From assembly GCF_015352445.1 (NCBI RefSeq), contig NZ_JADKPO010000013.1, positions 62,001-126,000 on the forward strand: a stretch of DNA of 64,000 bases. Reading direction: 5' to 3'. Source of the DNA: Nocardioides agariphilus. GTDB lineage: Bacteria; Actinomycetota; Actinomycetes; Propionibacteriales; Nocardioidaceae. Below, piece by piece: positions 59,996-64,000 of the stretch (positions within the stretch are counted from its first letter, which is position 1; every line of letters starts with the position of its first letter). Made by a program: the position numbers and the translations under genes. Under the pieces are notes generated by a model, which was given only the letters and a program-made list of their open reading frames with translations, ran no database searches and was not told the DNA's origin.

Positions 59996-61027
59996 GTGCG
60001 GTCCTACGCCCTGCTCGTGCACCCGTCGGCCAACCGTGTCTACGCCGACGCCTCGGTGTCACTGACCGTCGCCGAGCTGGGTGTGCTGGCGAGTACGCGG
60101 CTGGAGGGGCGGCTCGGGGAGGCGTCGCCGACGAGGATCGCCGGCGTTCCCTACCTCGCGTTCGACGGTGATCTCACGGCCGCCGACCTCATCCTCATCG
60201 GCGACGTCTCGACCGCCATGGCCCTGTTCGAGAGGGGCGGCGAGATGCTCAGACCGGTGGAGCTCTCACGTCGCGACCGATTCGACGACGACCTGCTGAC
60301 GATCCTGAAGTACCCCGGCAAGACCAACGAGGTGTTCACCAAGCTGCTCCTCAACGTCACTGTCTGGAGCGGGCGGGAGCGCGAGGCTCCGCTGCGGATC
60401 CTCGACCCGATGTGCGGGCGCGGCACCACCCTCAACCAGGTGCTGATGAACGGCTGGCACGCCGCCGGCGTCGATGTCGACGACCGCGACTTCGACACCT
60501 ACGCCGCGTTCCTCCGCAAGTGGCTGAAGGACAAGCGCCTCAAGCACTCCGTGGAGATCAACCCGCTGCGCCGTGAGGGCGCCAGGCTCGGCCGCCGCTT
60601 CCACGCCGAGGTCGGTGCGACGAAGGAGGAGTGGAAGGCGGGGCGGGCGCTCAACGTCGACGTGGCCAACACCGACACCGTGCACACCCGTGCCGTGCAC
60701 CAGGCGGCGAGCTTCGACGCTGTCGTCACGGACGCGCCGTACGGCGTCCAGCACGGCAGCCGGTCCGGCGGCCGGCTGGCCCGCAGCCCGCTCGACCTGC
60801 TGCGCGAGGCGGTGCCCGTATGGGCAGAGGTGCTCCGACCAGGCGGTGCGATGGGGATCGCCTGGAACGTGCGGGTCGCTGCGCGCGACGAAGCCCTCGG
60901 CATCCTGGCCGGCGCCGGTCTCGAGCCGCTCGACGCCGGCCCATACCGGGCGCTCGAGCACCGCGTCGATCACGCGATCCAGCGGGACGTGCTCGTCGCC
61001 CGGAAGCCCCGGCCGACACCGGTCTAA
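59996..61027 (+). CDS. TRM11-like SAM-dependent methyltransferase
   Basis: A 343-residue cytosolic protein. The SAM motif is LRILDPMCGRGTTLNQVL near residue 132, and the catalytic-type motif is DAVVTDAPYGVQHGS near 240, in which DAPYG takes the place of the DPPY/NPPY of nucleic-acid amino-methyltransferases. This is the arrangement of TRM11-like tRNA guanosine N2-methyltransferases and related actinobacterial enzymes. The N-terminal 125 residues would form the RNA-recognition part. The start is GTG 59996, chosen for its position behind a -10-like hexamer. Confidence 0.85.
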   Translation: MRSYALLVHPSANRVYADASVSLTVAELGVLASTRLEGRLGEASPTRIAGVPYLAFDGDLTAADLILIGDVSTAMALFERGGEMLRPVELSRRDRFDDDLLTILKYPGKTNEVFTKLLLNVTVWSGREREAPLRILDPMCGRGTTLNQVLMNGWHAAGVDVDDRDFDTYAAFLRKWLKDKRLKHSVEINPLRREGARLGRRFHAEVGATKEEWKAGRALNVDVANTDTVHTRAVHQAASFDAVVTDAPYGVQHGSRSGGRLARSPLDLLREAVPVWAEVLRPGGAMGIAWNVRVAARDEALGILAGAGLEPLDAGPYRALEHRVDHAIQRDVLVARKPRPTPV

Positions 61028-61030
61028 CCT
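61025..61030 (+). promoter_or_regulatory. Leaderless -10 hexamer for the DUF1707 gene
   Basis: TAACCT lies six bases before ATG 61037 and overlaps the stop codon of the upstream methyltransferase gene. Confidence 0.45.
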
Positions 61031-61036
61031 TTCCCC

Positions 61037-61675
61037 ATGTCCATGGACCGCGGTGACATCAACTGGGATCCGGCTCAGCTGCGGGTCTCCGACGACGACC
61101 GTCACAAGGTGGCCGAGATCCTGCGCGAGGCCGCAGGCGAGGGACGTATCGACCTCGACGAGCTCGACGAGCGCCTCGAGGCGACCTACTCCGCCAAGAC
61201 CTACGCCGACCTGGTGCCCATCACCGTCGACCTGCCGGCCCACGAGCCGACCTCGCTCCCCGTGCCCAAACGGGAGGTGCTGCCCGCCTCCACGACCCAC
61301 AACTCCTCGATCGCGGTGATGGGGGAGTGCAAGCGCCAGGGTGCCTGGCTGGTGCCGGCGAGCCACACGGCCTTCGCACTGATGGGCAGCGTCACCCTCG
61401 ACCTGCGCGGTGCGACGTTCGCCGAGCGCGACATCACCATCACGGCCAACGCGGTGATGGCAGAGGTGAAGGTGATCATCGACGCCGGCACCAACGTCGT
61501 GGTGAGCGGCGTGCCGATCATGGGGGAGTTCCACCAGGCCAAGGACAAGGTGGCCCCTGCGCTCAGCCCCGACTCACCTGTCGTCCGCGTGAAGGGGATG
61601 GCCCTGATGGGCAGCGTCTCCGTGCAGCGGCTGCCACCGCCAGGCACACCGAAGAAGATCCTCGGGACCTACTGA
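61037..61675 (+). CDS. DUF1707 SHOCT-like domain protein
   Basis: A 212-residue protein. The N-terminal DUF1707 domain (about 15-70) is clear: LRVSDDDRHKVAEILREAAG followed by GRIDLDELDERLEATYSAKTYADL. The C-terminal 110 residues are beta-rich with repeats of GE/GS hydrophobic strands (VMGECKRQGAW, LMGSVTLDL, LMGSVSVQRLPPPG), like the DUF2154/cell-wall-stress LiaF-type C-terminal domain. No membrane segment; DUF1707 proteins are usually linked to the envelope. It overlaps the convergent alpha-galactosidase gene by seven bases. Function unknown. Confidence 0.85.
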   Translation: MSMDRGDINWDPAQLRVSDDDRHKVAEILREAAGEGRIDLDELDERLEATYSAKTYADLVPITVDLPAHEPTSLPVPKREVLPASTTHNSSIAVMGECKRQGAWLVPASHTAFALMGSVTLDLRGATFAERDITITANAVMAEVKVIIDAGTNVVVSGVPIMGEFHQAKDKVAPALSPDSPVVRVKGMALMGSVSVQRLPPPGTPKKILGTY

Positions 61676-63774
61676 CGCGCGACCCGCACCAGCGTCACGG
61701 TCTCCGGACGCATCCGGGGCATCCAGAAGCCCCGCGACGCCAGCACCCCGCCACCCACCGGCAGGCCCTCGGTCGGCCCACCTGCGAAGGGCCGCACCGA
61801 CATGCTGGTCTCCTTCTGCGAGAGCGGGCCCTCCCAGGACAGGGAGTACAGCGCGTCGCGTGAGAGTCCGGGCACGCGCACCTGGACCCCGCGGTTGTGC
61901 GCCGACTCGTCGAGCTGGACGTGCGCGATCAGGGCCTCGTCCTCGCCGACGACGCCGTGCAGGAGGACCGCCGGATCGCTGGACTCAGGACGAACGACTC
62001 GACCCGAGTGGAGCAACGGGCGGAACCGCTTGAACCGGTCGATCCACTGCGCCAGCGACTCGAGGTCGGCGTCGCTCGCGTCGGTGAGGTCCCACTCGAT
62101 GCCGAACGCCCCGAACAGCGCGGTGGCCGCCCGGAAGTCGAGGGACAGCGTGCGGTGGGTGGTGTGGGAGGTGGGCGCGGAGATGTGGGCGCCGGCGTAC
62201 TCGGGCGCGACGAGCTGCGTCGTCCAGCGCTGGATCTGCTGGCGTGCGACGGCATCGGTCATGTCGGAGGTCCACACGCGCTGCACCCGCTCGAGCACTC
62301 CGAGGTCGATGCGGCCACCGCCCGACGCGCACGACTCCCACGCGACGTCGGGGTGGGCGGCGCGCAGCCGGTCGAGCAGCTCGTAGAACGCCAGGGTCTG
62401 GGCATGTACGGCGGGTGCTCCCTCGCGTGCCCCGGACCCTGCCTCGAGCAGGTCGCGGTTGTGGTCCCACTTCACGTAGTCGATGGCGTGGGCGGACAGG
62501 ACGGAGTGCACCCGGTCGAAGAGATGGTCGAGGACCTCGGGGCGGGTCAGGTCGAGCACCTGCTGGTGGCGGTGCTCGAGCGGGACCCGGTCACCCGCCG
62601 ACAGGATCCACTCGGGGTGCTCGCGGTAGAGATCGGAGTCGGGGTTGACCATCTCGGGCTCGAACCACAGCCCGAACTCCATGCCCAGCGATCTCACGTG
62701 CTCGATCAGCGGATCCAGCCCCTCGGGCCACACCTTCTCGTCGACGACCCAGTCGCCCAGACCGGCGGTGTCGTCGCGACGGTCGTGGAACCACCCGTCG
62801 TCCAGCACGAACCGCTCGACGCCCACGCGTGCTGCCCGATCGGCGATCTGCGCGAGCCGGTCGAGGTCGTGGTCGAAGAACACGGCCTCCCAGACGTTCA
62901 GCACGACGGGCTGCACGGTCGGGTGCGCGGGCAGCGATCGCAGGTAGCCGTGCCATCGGGCGGCCAGGCCGTCGAGACCGTCGTCGGCCGCCACGAAGTA
63001 CACCCAAGGAGAGGCGTACGACGCGCCCGGCGGCAGCACGACCTCTCCGGGCAGCAGGTGCTCCCCGCCGCCGATGGTGGCGCCGCTGGCGGCGGTGCGC
63101 TCGACGCGTAGGACGGAGTTGCCGCTCCAGCCGACGTGCACGCCGACGACGTGGCCGGTGGTGGTCGAGAAGCCGGGCGTGCCCGCCACCACCATCGTGG
63201 CGGCATCGAGCCCAGGACGCCCGCCGAAGCCCTCGCGGAGCCAGAGCCCGTCCTCGACCGGGTGGCGTTGCGGGCTGCGCTCGCGCTCGTGACGGCCGGT
63301 GAAGTCGAGCAGCTCCACGTGGTCATCGGCCAGGGGCATCACGATCTCCAGGCCCTGCACGACATAGTCGCCCTCGGGCGCCGAGTTCGTCACCGTCGCC
63401 CGACCGCGCAGCCCGCCGCCGGCCACCGCCTCGAGCTCGTAGACCAGCGCCAGGCCGGCAGCGTCATCGACAGCCCGGACCACCAGTCGGTCATCGGCAA
63501 CCTCGTGGGAGGTGGCCCGGAACCAGGTGCTCCAGCCCCCGCCCCCCGTGCGGTGGCCTCGTAGGTGCGGTCGCGTGAACCGGCCTCGACCGTGCTCGCC
63601 GAGCAGCGGCAGGCCCGGCCCGTTGGCCACGGCCACAAACCCGTCGTCCTCCACCTCGGTGGTCGAGCTCGTCGAGACCACGCCGAGCCACGAGATCACT
63701 GGCAAGGCGTCCTCGACCTCGGTCAAGGTCAAGGCGGTGCGCGAAGGCCCGTCGTGGACGCGCGGGAACAACAT
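61669..63774 (-). CDS. GH36-family alpha-galactosidase
   Basis: A 701-residue glycoside hydrolase. The start ATG 63774 has GGAGG upstream; an earlier in-frame start at 63795 is less likely. After an N-terminal beta-domain the (beta/alpha)8 barrel shows GVERFVLDDGWFHDRRDD near 320, the nucleophile Asp437 in YVKWDHNRD and the acid/base Asp504 in RVWTSDMTDA, with CASGGGRID between. It would hydrolyse alpha-galactosides such as raffinose or melibiose in the cytosol. The sugar ABC permease encoded 67 bp upstream on the same strand supports uptake followed by hydrolysis. Confidence 0.93.
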   Translation of the reverse strand: MLFPRVHDGPSRTALTLTEVEDALPVISWLGVVSTSSTTEVEDDGFVAVANGPGLPLLGEHGRGRFTRPHLRGHRTGGGGWSTWFRATSHEVADDRLVVRAVDDAAGLALVYELEAVAGGGLRGRATVTNSAPEGDYVVQGLEIVMPLADDHVELLDFTGRHERERSPQRHPVEDGLWLREGFGGRPGLDAATMVVAGTPGFSTTTGHVVGVHVGWSGNSVLRVERTAASGATIGGGEHLLPGEVVLPPGASYASPWVYFVAADDGLDGLAARWHGYLRSLPAHPTVQPVVLNVWEAVFFDHDLDRLAQIADRAARVGVERFVLDDGWFHDRRDDTAGLGDWVVDEKVWPEGLDPLIEHVRSLGMEFGLWFEPEMVNPDSDLYREHPEWILSAGDRVPLEHRHQQVLDLTRPEVLDHLFDRVHSVLSAHAIDYVKWDHNRDLLEAGSGAREGAPAVHAQTLAFYELLDRLRAAHPDVAWESCASGGGRIDLGVLERVQRVWTSDMTDAVARQQIQRWTTQLVAPEYAGAHISAPTSHTTHRTLSLDFRAATALFGAFGIEWDLTDASDADLESLAQWIDRFKRFRPLLHSGRVVRPESSDPAVLLHGVVGEDEALIAHVQLDESAHNRGVQVRVPGLSRDALYSLSWEGPLSQKETSMSVRPFAGGPTEGLPVGGGVLASRGFWMPRMRPETVTLVRVARQ

Positions 63775-63841
63775 GGTGATCCTCCGGTGATGCACGACGC
63801 CCGGGCAGTGACCTGCCCGGGCGTCGTACGGTCGATGCTGC

Positions 63842-64000
63842 TCAGCCCTTGACGGCGCCCGCCGTCAGACCACGGATGAAGAAGCGCTGCAGAGCCAGGA
63901 ACACGGCCACTGGCACCAGCATCGTGATGAAGGCGCCGGCCGTCGTGAGCTCCCAGCCCTGGCCCAGCTGCTGCTTGAGGTGGGTCAGGCCGATGGTCAC
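63842..64000 (-). CDS. Carbohydrate ABC transporter permease, C-terminal end (partial)
   Basis: The minus strand from the window edge reads ITMLVPVAVFLALQRFFIRG and ends TAGAVKG at TGA 63842-63844. This is the standard C-terminus of MalG/binding-protein-dependent sugar permeases (last membrane helix, then QRFFIRGLTAGAVKG). Only 52 codons lie in the window. It is upstream of, and on the same strand as, the alpha-galactosidase, so they probably form one sugar-utilisation operon continuing beyond the window. Confidence 0.9.
   Translation of the reverse strand: MTIGLTHLKQQLGQGWELTTAGAFITMLVPVAVFLALQRFFIRGLTAGAVKG

Overview
The window is chromosomal DNA of a high-GC actinobacterium, most likely a Nocardioides-like member of the Propionibacteriales (inference). 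The evidence is pervasive G/C at third codon positions, many GTG starts, a mycothiol S-conjugate amidase gene (mycothiol is an actinobacterial thiol), a DtxR/IdeR-type iron box, and many leaderless promoters of the form TANNNT-N6/7-start. I see no rRNA, tRNA or CRISPR array.

Layout. 1-9.8 kb: a P-loop kinase (cut by the window edge), a fused rhamnosyltransferase/RgpF-like glycosyltransferase, a divergent MerR/HspR-like regulator with an Hsp20 gene, an inositol-monophosphatase-family enzyme, a MoxR-type AAA ATPase plus von Willebrand A pair, and two related secreted proteins. 9.8-16.8 kb: an ABC1/UbiB kinase-like protein coupled to a cobalamin/metal-binding protein, a TauE exporter, DinB, an O-methyltransferase, a cupin, MsrA and MetB. 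16.8-23.4 kb: an orphan glutamate mutase MutL-family protein, an AI-2E-family membrane protein, threonine ammonia-lyase, GreA, a DUF4307 protein, Mca and a small membrane protein. 23.4-29.2 kb: a VWA protein, a small HTH-like protein, a methyltransferase, then a flavin/iron block (membrane-anchored acidic protein, ferric-reductase-like flavoprotein, FMN-binding protein, ApbE) next to an iron-regulated siderophore-interacting protein.

29.2-42.4 kb is the accessory core. A DUF4143 ATPase gene precedes a 9.3-kb island holding a complete Wadjet anti-plasmid operon, jetABCD, and a two-gene nucleotidyltransferase/wHTH toxin-antitoxin-like module. The island is bounded by a 257/279-bp direct repeat of the 5' end of a DUF255 thioredoxin-fold gene, truncated on the left and intact on the right. 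The right edge also holds a frameshifted DUF4143 fragment joined to what looks like an integrase N-terminus.

42.4-64 kb is mostly housekeeping: secreted and membrane proteins, an alpha/beta hydrolase, a hemolysin III-family protein, a cis-prenyltransferase, a PIN-PhoH protein, a transglycosylase-like secreted protein, a PKD-like secreted protein, class II fumarase with a spermidine synthase-like protein, a LuxR-type two-component system, class I fumarase, a Trm11-like methyltransferase, a DUF1707 protein, a GH36 alpha-galactosidase and the end of a sugar ABC permease.

Three non-coding themes stand out. A 36-bp REP-like palindromic family recurs at 16.8, 20.9-21.0 and 43.2 kb and in places supplies coding sequence or a stop codon. 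A gene for an AbiEi-like/DUF559 nuclease-fold protein is flanked by exact 46-bp inverted copies of a near-palindrome, a transposon-like or REPIN-like unit that I could not match to a named element. At least 15 genes have a -10 hexamer placed 6-7 nt before the start codon, implying leaderless mRNAs.
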